Source: Virgibacillus_O xinjiangensis (GTDB lineage: Bacteria > Bacillota > Bacilli > Bacillales > Amphibacillaceae). Taken from it: 64,000 nucleotides of DNA. Position numbers and translations under genes: made by a program. Numbering within the stretch: position 1 is the first letter of the stretch; every line of letters starts with the position of its first letter. Where the stretch lies: assembly GCF_042643145.1 (NCBI RefSeq), contig NZ_JBHRSA010000003.1, positions 108,756 through 172,755 on the forward strand, written 5' to 3'. The notes beneath the pieces were generated by a model. The model did no database searches. It was not told the origin of the DNA and saw only the letters and a list, made by a program, of their open reading frames with translations. Positions 33,743-44,965 of the stretch are shown piece after piece.

Positions 33743-34588
33743 ATGGAAGCATTGAAGAAGGAGTGGCTCCGTTTCTTTTCAGATGAGAGGAATGAGAACA
33801 GCTGGTGGCTGCGCAAAAAGGCACTCTGGAAGAACCGGGGCGCCGAAATCGTACGCATCCACGGACAAGGTGAAAGATACCGCCAGTTCCGTTATGACGG
33901 CAACTGTTTCTATCGTTACCTGCTTCATCATACCTTTCTGATCAAACAGAAAGACCGTTTCCATGTCGAAGAGCTGGTGATCCCTTATGAATTCCGTTGG
34001 ATAAATGGAAAAGTGGAGGACCATCGAGAAGTCCCGAAAAATCCTCAGTCGGAGAGAAAGCTGGATATCCTCCAAAGAGGGGAGGATGCGGGAGAATATC
34101 GTTTCACCTATGACCGGATGGCGGCTGTACAGTATGCAGAGCGGTGGTGGAACAGCTATAACCCTGCCTACCGCACGTTCGATGTGGATTGTACCAATTA
34201 TGTTTCCCAATGCCTGCGGGCTGGTGGCGCCCCCATGCATGGCCAGCCGGCCCGTGACCGCGGGTGGTGGTATAGTGGGGACAATTGGAGTTACAGCTGG
34301 GCCGTTGCCCATTCCCTGCGCTGGTATTTGAGCGGTTCGACGAAAGGGCTGCAAGGCAGAGAAGTGGAAAGCGCAGAAGAGCTGCTCCCTGGTGATATCA
34401 TCTGCTATGATTTCCAAGGGGACGGCCGTTGGGATCACAACACCATCGTCGTGGCCAAAGATGCCCATGGGATGCCGCTTGTGAATGCACATACCGACAA
34501 CAGCAGAAACCGTTACTGGTCCTACGAGGATTCCACCGCATGGACGCCGGAAATTACGTACAAATTTTTCCGGATCGGAGCGGATTGA
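33743..34588 (+). CDS. yhbB: Amidase-domain protein YhbB
   Basis: A 281-residue protein whose C-terminal half has the amidase (NlpC-like cysteine peptidase) pattern: YAERWWNSYNPAYRTFD (about residues 131-147), then DCTNYVSQCLRAGGAPM with the probable catalytic cysteine, and WDHNTIVVAK plus a late histidine in NAHTDNSR. No signal peptide is seen. B. subtilis YhbB is in the same position between yhbA (queG) and cspR (trmL). Biological role unknown. Its ribosome site is buried in a hairpin. Confidence 0.85.
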   Translation: MEALKKEWLRFFSDERNENSWWLRKKALWKNRGAEIVRIHGQGERYRQFRYDGNCFYRYLLHHTFLIKQKDRFHVEELVIPYEFRWINGKVEDHREVPKNPQSERKLDILQRGEDAGEYRFTYDRMAAVQYAERWWNSYNPAYRTFDVDCTNYVSQCLRAGGAPMHGQPARDRGWWYSGDNWSYSWAVAHSLRWYLSGSTKGLQGREVESAEELLPGDIICYDFQGDGRWDHNTIVVAKDAHGMPLVNAHTDNSRNRYWSYEDSTAWTPEITYKFFRIGAD

Positions 34589-34637
34589 TGGTATAATCAA
34601 TAATTGACGCAATTTCAGCTGATAAGGAGAATGGAAC

Positions 34638-35111
34638 GTGAGTATACATGTCGTATTGTTTCAGCCGGAGATTCCGGCAAACACCGGGAATATATCCAGG
34701 ACCTGCTTAGGGACAGGGGCAACGCTGCATCTGATTCATCCGCTCGGTTTCTCCATTGATGACCGGATGGTCAAGAGGGCGGGCTTGGACTACTGGAAGG
34801 ATGTAGCCATCAAGGAACATTCATCCTTGGATGATCTATATGCCGAATATCCTGCAGGAAGCTATTATTATATAGAGAATTTCGGGAGTCGGCATTTTAC
34901 CGATGTTGATTTCAGCAATCCGGAGGAAGACATCTTTTTCGTATTCGGCAGGGAAACCAGTGGAATCCCAACAGAACTGCTGGCAGGAAAAGAGGAACAA
35001 TGTCTGCGGATCCCTATGACTGACAGCATCCGCTCCTTGAACCTTTCGAACACGGCAGCCATCATCATCTATGAAGCACTGAGGCAGCAGGGTTTTCCAG
35101 AAATGACATAA
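34638..35111 (+). CDS. trmL: tRNA (cytidine/uridine-34) 2'-O-methyltransferase TrmL
   Basis: A 157-residue SPOUT methyltransferase (YibK/CspR type) with the knotted-fold motifs PEIPANTGNISRTCLGTGA (residues 10-28), FGRETSGIPTELL (about 110-122) and IPMTDSIRSLNLSNTAA (about 130-146). It methylates the ribose of the wobble base in leucine tRNAs. The start is GTG at 34638, preceded by AAGGAGAATGG. It ends in a strong terminator shared with a small convergent gene. Confidence 0.93.
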   Translation: MSIHVVLFQPEIPANTGNISRTCLGTGATLHLIHPLGFSIDDRMVKRAGLDYWKDVAIKEHSSLDDLYAEYPAGSYYYIENFGSRHFTDVDFSNPEEDIFFVFGRETSGIPTELLAGKEEQCLRIPMTDSIRSLNLSNTAAIIIYEALRQQGFPEMT

Positions 35112-35151
35112 AAAAGACGCCATGCATGGTTGACTGCGTGGCGTCTTTTTC
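35109..35151. terminator. Bidirectional terminator after trmL
   Basis: AAAAAGACGCCA...TGGCGTCTTTTT stem, A tract left and T tract right. Confidence 0.88.
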
Positions 35152-35158
35152 TGAACTG

Positions 35159-35260
35159 TTATTGATTTTTTTTTGGAACTCCCGGTTTAGCGTCATAGCC
35201 AGCTGTGAAAAATGATGTGATGAATGTCAGGATGACACCCATTAACAATGCCAGTTTCAT
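35159..35260 (-). CDS. 33-residue hydrophobic small protein
   Basis: ATG at 35260 follows AAAGGAGGAAGGC on the minus strand. The peptide begins KLALLMGVILTFITSFFTAG, one membrane helix or secretion signal, then a short polar tail ending GVPKKNQ. The strong ribosome site and own terminator support a real gene; I do not recognise it. A lipoprotein is excluded because there is no cysteine. Confidence 0.6.
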   Translation of the reverse strand: MKLALLMGVILTFITSFFTAGYDAKPGVPKKNQ

Positions 35261-35454
35261 TTTGCCTTCCTCCTTTAGCTGTATGTAAGAAACATTCTTC
35301 TTGTCGTATGGTTCCATTATACAAAATATATGCCGGAATGGAAACAAAATCAGGAAAAAGCCGAGGATTCTGTATGATTTCCTGTCTCTTTCTTCCGATT
35401 AATCCGATATTTTTTATTTATCGATTTGTTTGGTAAAATTTATACTTGGATATA

Positions 35455-35483
35455 TTGTTTCCTGTCGGGAAATGAGGTATATT
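35455..35483 (+). promoter_or_regulatory. SigA promoter of odhAB
   Basis: TTGTTT (35455-35460), 17-base spacer, TATATT (35478-35483), about 100 bases before the odhA start. The rest of the 323-base gap upstream is AT-rich and holds no gene. Confidence 0.7.
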
Positions 35484-35532
35484 AGTTTGTGAAGATTAAT
35501 TACTAGTTTATATGCTAGTAGTAAAAGTAAAA

Positions 35533-35545
35533 TGTAACCGTTTCA
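35533..35545. promoter_or_regulatory. Likely cre site (CcpA operator) in the odhA leader
   Basis: TGTAACCGTTTCA fits the catabolite-response consensus TGWAANCGNTNWCA at all but one position. It lies about 45 bases downstream of the predicted start point, where CcpA would act as a roadblock. Confidence 0.6.
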
Positions 35546-35583
35546 CAGCGGGAGAAGCTAACTTCTAATGGGGGTAATAAGAC

Positions 35584-38429
35584 GTGGCACAAAATGAAGA
35601 ATCTAGTGAAAGATTCTGGGGACAGTTTCATGGACCTAACATTGGGTATGCAGAAGAACAATATGAACTTTATAAAAAGGATCCGGAGGCAGTAGATCCA
35701 TCAACAAGGGAGATTTTCGAGCGACATGGGGCACCCGCGTGGCTGGAAGCATCAGGAAGCGATATCCAGCCGTCTGGTACAACATCTGTAAAAGATGTGA
35801 AGAAATTAACCTCAGCATGGAAACTTGTTGAGGCTATTCGTCGTTTCGGCCACCTCGAAGCGGACATTTATCCGGTCGGCCATGACCAGACCCGGAAGTC
35901 CAGTTTGGTTGACCCGGCTACATATGGATTGACGGAAGAGGACCTGGAAAGTATCCCCGCGTCCTGGTTATGGGACAAGGCACCTGCTGGTGTGGATAAT
36001 GGTTTGGATACGATCAAGGAACTCAGAAAGTACTACACAGGTACCATTACTTTTGAATTTGACCACGTTAATAATGAACAGGAGCGCAGATGGCTGACGA
36101 ATTTCATCGAAGAAGGGAATGCACGTGCCAACCTTTCGAATGAAGAGAAGCAGCAGTTGCTTGGCCGTCTGGTGGATGTGGAAGGTTTCGAAGGATTCCT
36201 TCATAAGACATTTGTCGGGCAAAAACGTTTCTCCATCGAGGGCCTCGAGTCCATGGTTCCGATGCTGGACCAGATCGTCAAGTATGCGACCAATGACAAG
36301 TTTGAACACATCATGATGGGGATGGCGCACCGTGGCCGCCTTTCTGTACTGGCCCACGTGCTTGGGAAGCCGTTCGACAAGATTTTTTCCGAATTCCATA
36401 CGTCTCCGAACAAAGAGCTCGTCCCTTCAGAGGGCTCCATGGGGATCAACTATGGCTGGACAGGAGATGTGAAATATCACTTTGGTGCGGAAAAGGAAGT
36501 CAAGTCGGATGAACAGTCCACACGAATCACGCTAGCCCATAACCCGTCACATCTCGAGTTTGTGAACCCGGTGGTTGCTGGATTCACAAGGGCTGCACAG
36601 GACTATCGTTTCCAGAAAGGGTATCCGGACAGAGATGAAAATAAAGCGTTCGGCGTAGTGATCCATGGAGATGCCGCCTTCATCGGTGAAGGAGTAGTAG
36701 CTGAATCCCTGAATTTGAGCGGCATTCCTGGCTATACGACAGGAGGAACCCTTCATATCATTGCGAACAACCTGCTTGGCTATACCACCAATCAGACAGA
36801 AGGCCGGTCGACCCGTTATGCCAGTGATTTGGCGAAAGGGTTTGAAATCCCGATCATCCGGGTGAATGCGGATGACCCGATTGCTTGTGTATCCGCCGTC
36901 CGTTTTGCTTACGAATACCGTCAGAAATTCCATAAGGATTTCCTGATCGATCTGGTCGGCTACCGCCGTTACGGACATAACGAAATGGACGAGCCGCGCT
37001 CTACACAGCCGAAGCTTTATCAGGACATTGACAACCATCCGACAGCTGCCACTGTCTTCGCGAATGAGCTCGAAGAAAAAGGTGCACTGGAAGAAGGTGC
37101 ATTCGAGCAGATGAAAGAGGATGTCTATCAGAAACTGCGCGATATCTATACAGGAATGAAAGAGAACCAGGTGGAGGAAGCGGAAGCGGATGAAGTGCCG
37201 AAAGCTCTCCGGAATGGTTTGAGTTCCATTGAAACCGCTGTTCCTTTGGAAAGGTTGAAGGAATTGAATGAGGGGCTGCTGAAGCGTCCGGAAGGATTCA
37301 ACGGCTTCAAAAAAGTCGAAAAGATCCTGAAAAAGCGCGGTGAGGCACTGGAAGAAGGAAATAAAGCGGATTGGGGAGCAGGGGAAGCACTTGCCTATGC
37401 TTCCATCCTGAGCGACGGGATTCCGATCAGAATCACCGGCCAGGATACGGAGCGAGGAACGTTCGCCCACCGTCATCTCGTTCTCCATGATACCGAAACG
37501 GATGAGAAATACAGCCCGCTCCATGGCCTGGAACAGGCGGAGGCGGCATTCGATATCCGCAACAGTCCATTGTCTGAGGCTGGAGTACTTGGTTTTGAAT
37601 ATGGGTACAGTGTACAGGCACCAAACACGCTAGTGATCTGGGAAGCACAATTCGGTGACTTCGCCAATGCCGGACAGGTTATTTTCGATCAGTTCATTTC
37701 TGCTGCACGGGCTAAATGGGGCGAGAAATCGAATATGGTGATGCTCCTGCCGCATGGCTATGAAGGACAAGGTCCGGAACATTCCAGTGCACGCCTGGAA
37801 CGTTTCCTCATGATGTGTGCAGAGAATAACTGGATTGTGGCCAATGTCACGTCATCGGCTCAATTCTTCCACTTGCTGCGCAGGCAGGCTGCATTGCGTG
37901 ACACCGAGTCCGCACGTCCGCTTGTGCTGATGACACCGAAGAGCCTGTTGCGGAACCAGCGCGTGGCATCTGCGCCGGAAGAGTTTGCGGAAGGCAAATT
38001 CCAGACATTGCGCCAGCAGCCTGGTCACAAAGCGGTGAAGAAGAATGTGAAACGTCTATTGATCGGAACAGGAAAAGTCATGGTGGATCTGGAAGAAACC
38101 ATGGATAAATCCGAGGAGAAATACGACTGGATGCAGATCCTCCGTTTGGAACAGATCTATCCATTCCCTATGAAAGAAATGGAGAAAGAACTGAAATCAC
38201 TGCCAAATCTGGAAGAGATTGTCTGGGTGCAGGAAGAACCGAAAAATATGGGGAGCTGGGATTTCGTCGACAACTACCTGAGAGAATTGTTGAAGGACGG
38301 ACAACGCTTGCGCTATATTGGACGCCCACATCGTGCTGCACCTGCAGTCGGGGTTCCGAATGTGCATAAAACCGAACAAAACCATATCATAGAAGAAGCT
38401 TTACAACCGACCGAAGGAGGAGATTCCCA

Positions 38430-38433
<4 letters not shown>
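35584..38433 (+). CDS. odhA: 2-Oxoglutarate dehydrogenase E1 component
   Basis: A 949-residue thiamine-diphosphate enzyme, close to the ~940 usual in Bacillus. Motifs include MGMAHRGRLSVLAHVLGKPF (about residues 241-260), the TPP-binding GDAAFIGEGVVAESLNLS (about 361-378) and YRRYGHNEMDEP. It decarboxylates 2-oxoglutarate and passes succinyl to the lipoyl arm of OdhB in the TCA cycle. The start is GTG at 35584 with GGGGG upstream. It overlaps odhB by 4 bases (GTGA). Confidence 0.96.
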
Positions 38434-39713
<1,280 letters not shown>

Positions 39714-39778
39714 TCCGCACTTCTTCTTATTTTAGAAAATATAAGGGATGCTCTTTTACAGGAAAATGAAAGTATGAG

Positions 39779-39820
39779 AGAAATAGCATACCAAATCGCA
39801 TAGATTGGTATGCTATTTTT
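39779..39820 (+). terminator. Terminator of odhAB
   Basis: AAATAGCATACCAA...TTGGTATGCTATTTTT. Confidence 0.88.
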
Positions 39821-39995
39821 CATTCCTTGAAACTACTCATTTTAAAACTGTCTTCTGGGTACTTGATACATAACTATTTTGGACTTGGAAGAAGTAACCA
39901 ATTGTTGTTTAAGAAGGACAGCGACTGGGTAGATAGGACTATGCAACCACCAAGTGAATTCAGAATAAATAATCACTTGCAGGACGTCAGACATC

Positions 39996-40038
39996 TTGGT
40001 ACAATTACTGTGGTTTTTATAAAATGTAACCATTTACA
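39996..40038 (+). promoter_or_regulatory. nupC promoter with overlapping cre-like palindrome
   Basis: TTGGTA (39996-40001), 16-base spacer, TATAAA (40018-40023). Immediately after is TGTAACCATTTACA (40025-40038), a TGTAA-N4-TTACA dyad that matches cre except for A instead of G in the central CG. CcpA or a nucleoside-responsive regulator could bind here. The remainder of the gap from 39821 shows no gene. Confidence 0.55.
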
Positions 40039-40062
40039 AAATATATATGGGGAGGCTATAAG

Positions 40063-41250
40063 GTGGGTATCATCCTTGGGTTATTAGCAATTGTCGTCGT
40101 GCTGGGGATTGCATTTCTATTATCTAATGATAAGAAAAATATCAATTACAAAGGGATCGGCATCATGCTTGGACTGCAGCTGCTGATCACTTGGTTCATG
40201 TTCACTACGCAAATTGGACAAGTCATCATCAATGGAATTTCAGCCGGGTTTAATAAATTGATTGAATTCGGGACAGAAGGAATCAACTTTGTTGTTGGAG
40301 GTTTTGAAGTGCAGGAGGGCGGAGTGTTCTTCTTCAATGTACTTCTTTTGATCATCTTCTTTGCAACAATTCTTCAGGTCCTTACGTATCTGAAAATACT
40401 TCCGACTCTCATCAAATGGATAGGAACGGCGCTTTCCAAGCTGACCGGACTGCCTAAAATCGAGTCGTTCAACGGAGTCAACAGTATCTTCTTCGGACAA
40501 TCTGAAGCATTGATTGCCATCCGATCACAGTTCCACCATCTGACAGACAACCGCCTTTATATAGTCAGTGCGTCTGCAATGGGTTCTGTATCTGCTTCCA
40601 TTGTCGGCGCCTATATCCAAATGCTGCCGGCTGAGTATATCCTGGTAGCACTCCCACTGAACATGTTCAGTGCCTTGATGATCGCTTCCGTCATTGCGCC
40701 TGTCCGAGTGCCAAAGGCAGAAGATACAGTGGATATCAGTGATGTTACAAATGATAAAAGTATATTCGAAGCAATGGGAAATGGTGCCCTTGAAGGTGGT
40801 AAAATCGCCTTGATTGTCGCCGCCATGCTGATCGCCTTTATTGCCTCCCTTGAATTGGTGAACTGGCTGATCCAGTTGATCTTCGCAGGTGTTACCCTAC
40901 AGGAAATTCTCGGTTATGTTTTGGCTCCGATCGGGTTGCTGATGGGTATCGCACCAGGGGAAGTCCTGCAAGCAGGGTCTGTCATGGGTACTAAAATCGT
41001 GACCAACGAATTCGTTGCGATGTTGGAGTTCCAACCGCTAATGGAAACAATGAGCGAGAAGACCATCGGGATTGTAACAGTATTCCTGACGAGCTTTGCC
41101 AATTTCTCCTCTATCGGGATTATTGCTGGTACGGTTAAAGGGATTGATGGTGAGAAAGCAGCAAGCGTATCCGGCTTCGGTATGAAGCTGCTTGTTGGTT
41201 CTATCCTGGCATCCATCCTTTCCGCTACAGTAGCTGGCCTGTTCTTATAA
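40063..41250 (+). CDS. nupC: Concentrative nucleoside transporter (NupC/CNT family)
   Basis: A 395-residue membrane protein with about nine or more helices. CNT landmarks are TGLPKIESFNGVNSIFFGQSEA (shortened here; about residues 126-147), GSVSASIVGAYIQML and the late NEFVAMLEFQPL and GFGMKLLVGSILAS. It imports nucleosides with a proton or sodium ion. The start is GTG at 40063 with GGGGAGG 7 bases upstream. Unlike B. subtilis dra-nupC-pdp it stands alone here. A terminator is at 41311. Confidence 0.92.
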   Translation: MGIILGLLAIVVVLGIAFLLSNDKKNINYKGIGIMLGLQLLITWFMFTTQIGQVIINGISAGFNKLIEFGTEGINFVVGGFEVQEGGVFFFNVLLLIIFFATILQVLTYLKILPTLIKWIGTALSKLTGLPKIESFNGVNSIFFGQSEALIAIRSQFHHLTDNRLYIVSASAMGSVSASIVGAYIQMLPAEYILVALPLNMFSALMIASVIAPVRVPKAEDTVDISDVTNDKSIFEAMGNGALEGGKIALIVAAMLIAFIASLELVNWLIQLIFAGVTLQEILGYVLAPIGLLMGIAPGEVLQAGSVMGTKIVTNEFVAMLEFQPLMETMSEKTIGIVTVFLTSFANFSSIGIIAGTVKGIDGEKAASVSGFGMKLLVGSILASILSATVAGLFL

Positions 41251-41310
41251 AATAGAGAAAACGGTCTTGAAGAGCAGTCACACTAGCTAGAAAATGAGAA
41301 TAAATATTTT

Positions 41311-41339
41311 AAGCAGACGCTCATAGCGTCTGCTTTTTC
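41311..41339 (+). terminator. Terminator of nupC
   Basis: AAGCAGACGC-TCATA-GCGTCTGCTT followed by TTTCT. Confidence 0.88.
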
Positions 41340-41363
41340 TATATCTATTAGAAGGAAGTGGGA

Positions 41364-41815
41364 TTTATCGGTGTGCACCTAGCGATATCTGTTCTGTGCT
41401 GCCGATAAGCGTGCGCACCTGTCGATATCCGAGCTGTTCTGCCGATAACCCAACGCACCTAGCGATATCCTGCCTGTGCTGCTGATATCCATGCGCACCT
41501 AGCGATATCCGTTCTGTGCTGCCGATAAGCGTGCGCACCTGTCGATATCGCGCCTGTTCTGCCGATAACCCAGTGCACCTAGCGATATCCTGCCTGTGCT
41601 GCTGATATCCATGCGCACCTAGCGATATCTGTTCTGTGCTGCCGATAAGCGTGCGCACCTGTCGATATCCGAGCTGTTCTGCCGATAACCCAACGCACCT
41701 AGCGATATCCTGCCTGTGCTGCTGATATCCATGCGCACCTAGCGATATCCGTTCTGTGCTGCCGATAAGCGTGCGCACCTGTCGATATCGCGCCTGTTCT
41801 GCTGATATTCCTAAT
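41364..41815 (-). repeat. 20-bp tandem repeat array 2 (about 23 units, reverse orientation)
   Basis: GAT recurs at exactly 20-base steps from 41384 to 41804, with a degenerate first unit at 41364 and no indels. Typical units are GATATCCGTTCTGTGCTGCC and GATAAGCGTGCGCACCTGTC; on the minus strand they read ATCGGCAG..., the same core as array 1. A 120-bp (six-unit) higher-order repeat is clear, and 41401-41460 is identical to 41641-41700, a 240-bp duplication. It starts 25 bases after the nupC terminator. Confidence 0.95.
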
Positions 41816-41917
41816 CCCGCAGCTCCATCACCGTCCTCAAGTGTCACCGGCCCTCTCCCATATGGAAATGTTTCTCTCCTTTTCAAAAAGGATAAACAAT
41901 GAATAGGAAGGAGAGGG

Positions 41918-43351
41918 ATGAATATGCGTACCAAGACAGATCTTTTTATCAACGGAAAATGGGTGACTACCGAGGAAAAGCTTGAAGTGATGGATAAATA
42001 TAAACAGCAAGTATATGCCAATGTCTCGAAAGCCGGAGAAAAAGAGGTGGATGATGCAATTGCCGGTGCGGCAGAAGCCTTCCGGTCAACACAATTATCT
42101 CCCTATGAACGCTATGAAATTTTGAAAAAGGTATCGGATCAACTATTGGAAGAAAAAGAGGAATTTGCTCAGATACTGGTCGCCGAAGCAGGTAAACCGG
42201 TGAAACAGGCAAGAACAGAAGTAGAACGTGCTGCACAGACACTGGAGGTTTCCGCAGAAGAAGCGAAACGCATCAGTGGACATGGGGTCCCCGTGGATGC
42301 TGCTCCTGGATCGGAAAATCGTATGGCATACACGGTCCGAGTACCTGTCGGTGTCGTTGGCGCCATTACTCCGTTCAATTTTCCAGTGAACCTGGTCACA
42401 CATAAAATCGGACCAGCACTGGCGGCGGGGAATGCAGTTGTCCTTAAACCGGCAAGTGCGACTCCCGTGTCGGCACTGAAATTGGCAGAGCTGTTTGACC
42501 AGGCAGGCCTGCCGGCTGGATTGCTGAATGTCGTGGTAGGGTCAGGTTCAGTGGTAGGTAAGCAGATGCAGGAAGATTCCCGTATTTCGACTTATACCTT
42601 TACAGGCAGTGCTGAAGTAGGCCTGAAAATCAAGCAGAACACCGGGTTGAATAAATTGATCCTGGAACTTGGCAATAATTCGCCAGTGATCATCCATAAA
42701 GACGCTGACATTGATAAAGCAGCTTCCGTCTTATCAACAGCGAGCTTTGCTTTTGCCGGACAGACATGCATCACCCCCCAACGGCTATATGTCCACCGGG
42801 ACGTCAGAGAGGAATTCCAGGAAAAGCTGGACAAAGCAATCAAAGAGGTGGAAGTGGGCGACCCAAGTGATGAAGCGACAGTGGTCGGCCCGATGATCGA
42901 TGAAGAAGAGGCGGAGCGGGCAGAAGAATGGGTGAAAGAGGCAGAGCAAGCTGGCGCCACGATCGTGCGAGGAGGCACAAGGAATGGTGCTGTTTATGTA
43001 CCTACACTTTTGACAGACGTCCGGAAAGATATGAAGGTTGTCAGTGAGGAGATCTTCGCTCCGGTGGTGAGCATTCTGGAATATGAAGACCTTGATGCCT
43101 GCATTGACGAACTGAACGAGTCCCCATACGGTCTCCAAGGAGGTATCTTCACACGTGACTTGGATACGGCTTTCCATGCAGCCAGAAGAGTGGAAGTCGG
43201 CGGTTTGATGATCAACGATTCTTCGCAGTACCGCGTGGACTTAATGCCGTATGGTGGGGTGAAAGATAGTGGATGGGGAAAAGAAGGCCCGAGATATTCC
43301 ATCGAGGAGATGACAGAGGAACGTTTAGTTGTATGGAATCTGGATGGATAG
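41918..43351 (+). CDS. NAD(P)-dependent aldehyde dehydrogenase
   Basis: A 477-residue ALDH-superfamily enzyme. Visible are the oxyanion asparagine in TPFNFPVNLVTHKIGPAL (about residue 150), the glutamate in LILELGNNSPVI (about 251) and the catalytic cysteine in FAFAGQTCITPQR (about 286), plus YGLQGGIFTRD. It oxidises an aldehyde to an acid; the substrate is not readable. ATG 41918 sits right after GGAGAGGG; ATG 41924 has better spacing and may be the real start. Monocistronic, with a terminator at 43352. Confidence 0.9.
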   Translation: MNMRTKTDLFINGKWVTTEEKLEVMDKYKQQVYANVSKAGEKEVDDAIAGAAEAFRSTQLSPYERYEILKKVSDQLLEEKEEFAQILVAEAGKPVKQARTEVERAAQTLEVSAEEAKRISGHGVPVDAAPGSENRMAYTVRVPVGVVGAITPFNFPVNLVTHKIGPALAAGNAVVLKPASATPVSALKLAELFDQAGLPAGLLNVVVGSGSVVGKQMQEDSRISTYTFTGSAEVGLKIKQNTGLNKLILELGNNSPVIIHKDADIDKAASVLSTASFAFAGQTCITPQRLYVHRDVREEFQEKLDKAIKEVEVGDPSDEATVVGPMIDEEEAERAEEWVKEAEQAGATIVRGGTRNGAVYVPTLLTDVRKDMKVVSEEIFAPVVSILEYEDLDACIDELNESPYGLQGGIFTRDLDTAFHAARRVEVGGLMINDSSQYRVDLMPYGGVKDSGWGKEGPRYSIEEMTEERLVVWNLDG

Positions 43352-43387
43352 GAAGAAAGCGAGGGGGCGCTCTCGCTTTCTTTTTTA
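43352..43387. terminator. Bidirectional terminator after the aldehyde dehydrogenase gene
   Basis: AAGAAAGCGAG/CTCGCTTTCTT stem with TTTTTT tail. Confidence 0.85.
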
Positions 43388-43455
43388 GGAGAATGGAGCG
43401 CGCTTGGAGACGAATAATCAGACAGAATTCCTGCGTGTCCATCGTTTAGGGCCCC

Positions 43456-44802
43456 TTACCCCTGATATCTGCGTTGGATATGGAGCAGGCGCCACAGCAA
43501 TGCCAGGGCACCAACACTCAAGCCGGTAATGATTCCGACCCAATACCCGAATGGTTCGAGGGCCGTGTAATTTGCGAGGATCCAGCCGGTCGGCAGGCCG
43601 ATCCCCCAGTAGGAGCCGAGGGCGATCATCAGCGTCATATTCACATCCTTGTAGCCACGCAAGGCACCTTGGATAGGTGCTCCGATGGCATCTGCCAACT
43701 GATAGAAGATGGCATAGATGATGAATTGCTTGGTCAGCTCAACAACTTCGGGTGTTGAATTATATAAAGCGGCTACCGGCTCGTTGAAGGCATACAGCAC
43801 AATCCCAGCGAAGATGGCGAACAGGAGGCCTCCGGATATCCCGATATATCCATAGGTGCGCGCCTCCCTGTAGCGCTTCGCCCCGACTTCGTACCCCACT
43901 GCGATGGTAAGGGCCATCCCTACGCTCAACGGCATCATATACAGAAGGGAAGCAAAGTTCATGGCCGCCTGATGGGCGGCAATGGTATAGGTGCTGTAGA
44001 CACTCATCAAGAGTGTTACTGCAGCAAAAATGCTTGTTTCAAAGAAAATGGCGAGCCCGATCGGTATCCCGATTTTCAGCTGTTCCCACCAAGCGATAAG
44101 AGAGGGTTTTACCCAGTTGGACAGGACCCCGTATCCCCGGAATGGCTGTAGTCTATGGATGATGACCAGGGAAATCAGACAGACGACCCAATAGGTTGCA
44201 GCAGTGGCGATTCCGGAACCGATCCCCCCGAATGCTGGAATCCCGAGGCCGCCGAAAATGAAAATATAGTTGAAAAATACATTCAACGGCAGGGCCATCA
44301 ATATAATGAACATAGAGGTGCGTGTTCTGCCCAGTGCATCGATGAAGCAGCGCAAGGTATTGAATAGGAATAATGGAATGATTCCAAGACTTAAAGTAAC
44401 CAGGTAATATCTGGCAATATGCCGGACTTCTGAAGTCAGATCCATTGCATAGAGGACTGGGTTCAACGCCAGTGCGCCAGCTGTGATGACAAATAAGGCC
44501 AGGGCGCAGGATAAATAGATTCCTTGCTGAACTTTAATGGGTACCTCATCCTGCTGCATCGACCCGGTCAGCTGAGCGATAATTGGCGTAATGGCGAGAA
44601 TCACACCATTGATTCCCGTAAATACCGGCAGCCACAAGTTGGCTCCGATGGCTACACCGGCCAAGTCATCTGCTCCCGCCTGGCCGGACATCACGGTATC
44701 GAAGAAATTCATCAGTGACATGCCGAGCTGGGTGATCAGCACGGGGATGACAATCACCATGAACAGTTTCAGTTTTTCTTTCAGTGTTTTTGTTTCATGC
44801 AT
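43456..44802 (-). CDS. MATE-family multidrug/cation exporter (NorM-like)
   Basis: A 448-residue protein with twelve predicted membrane helices. MATE features: QLGMSLMNFFDTVMSGQAGA (about residues 21-40), GAIxAQLTGS-like ITPIIAQLTGSMQQDEV, the central VFFNYIFIFGGLGIPAFGGIGSG and late PIQGALRGYKDVNMTL. It expels organic cations or drugs using Na+ or H+. The ATG at 44802 is preceded by GGAAGAG. Divergent from the MurG-like gene. Confidence 0.92.
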   Translation of the reverse strand: MHETKTLKEKLKLFMVIVIPVLITQLGMSLMNFFDTVMSGQAGADDLAGVAIGANLWLPVFTGINGVILAITPIIAQLTGSMQQDEVPIKVQQGIYLSCALALFVITAGALALNPVLYAMDLTSEVRHIARYYLVTLSLGIIPLFLFNTLRCFIDALGRTRTSMFIILMALPLNVFFNYIFIFGGLGIPAFGGIGSGIATAATYWVVCLISLVIIHRLQPFRGYGVLSNWVKPSLIAWWEQLKIGIPIGLAIFFETSIFAAVTLLMSVYSTYTIAAHQAAMNFASLLYMMPLSVGMALTIAVGYEVGAKRYREARTYGYIGISGGLLFAIFAGIVLYAFNEPVAALYNSTPEVVELTKQFIIYAIFYQLADAIGAPIQGALRGYKDVNMTLMIALGSYWGIGLPTGWILANYTALEPFGYWVGIITGLSVGALALLWRLLHIQRRYQG

Positions 44803-44965
44803 ACTTCTCTTCCTTTTTTTCCAGGTATCTATTACACTTTAATCAGGTAATCACGAATGCACCAGCCTGTTCCGTAGATCGTTTGGATTGGAATGGTCGG
44901 CAAAGCATCGTGTCCATTATACTGCTTTGTTCTGTAATAAGATAGATAGAAAGGACGTACATAAC

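Noticed and set aside
36547..37524. Open minus-strand frame of 325 codons
   Set aside because: Antisense to odhA; composition is that of a shadow frame.
41365..42021. Long open frame on the minus strand with repeated GYRQVRTLIGSTE-type residues
   Set aside because: It is produced by the 20-bp array (three units give 20 codons); it has no ribosome site and runs into the aldehyde dehydrogenase gene.
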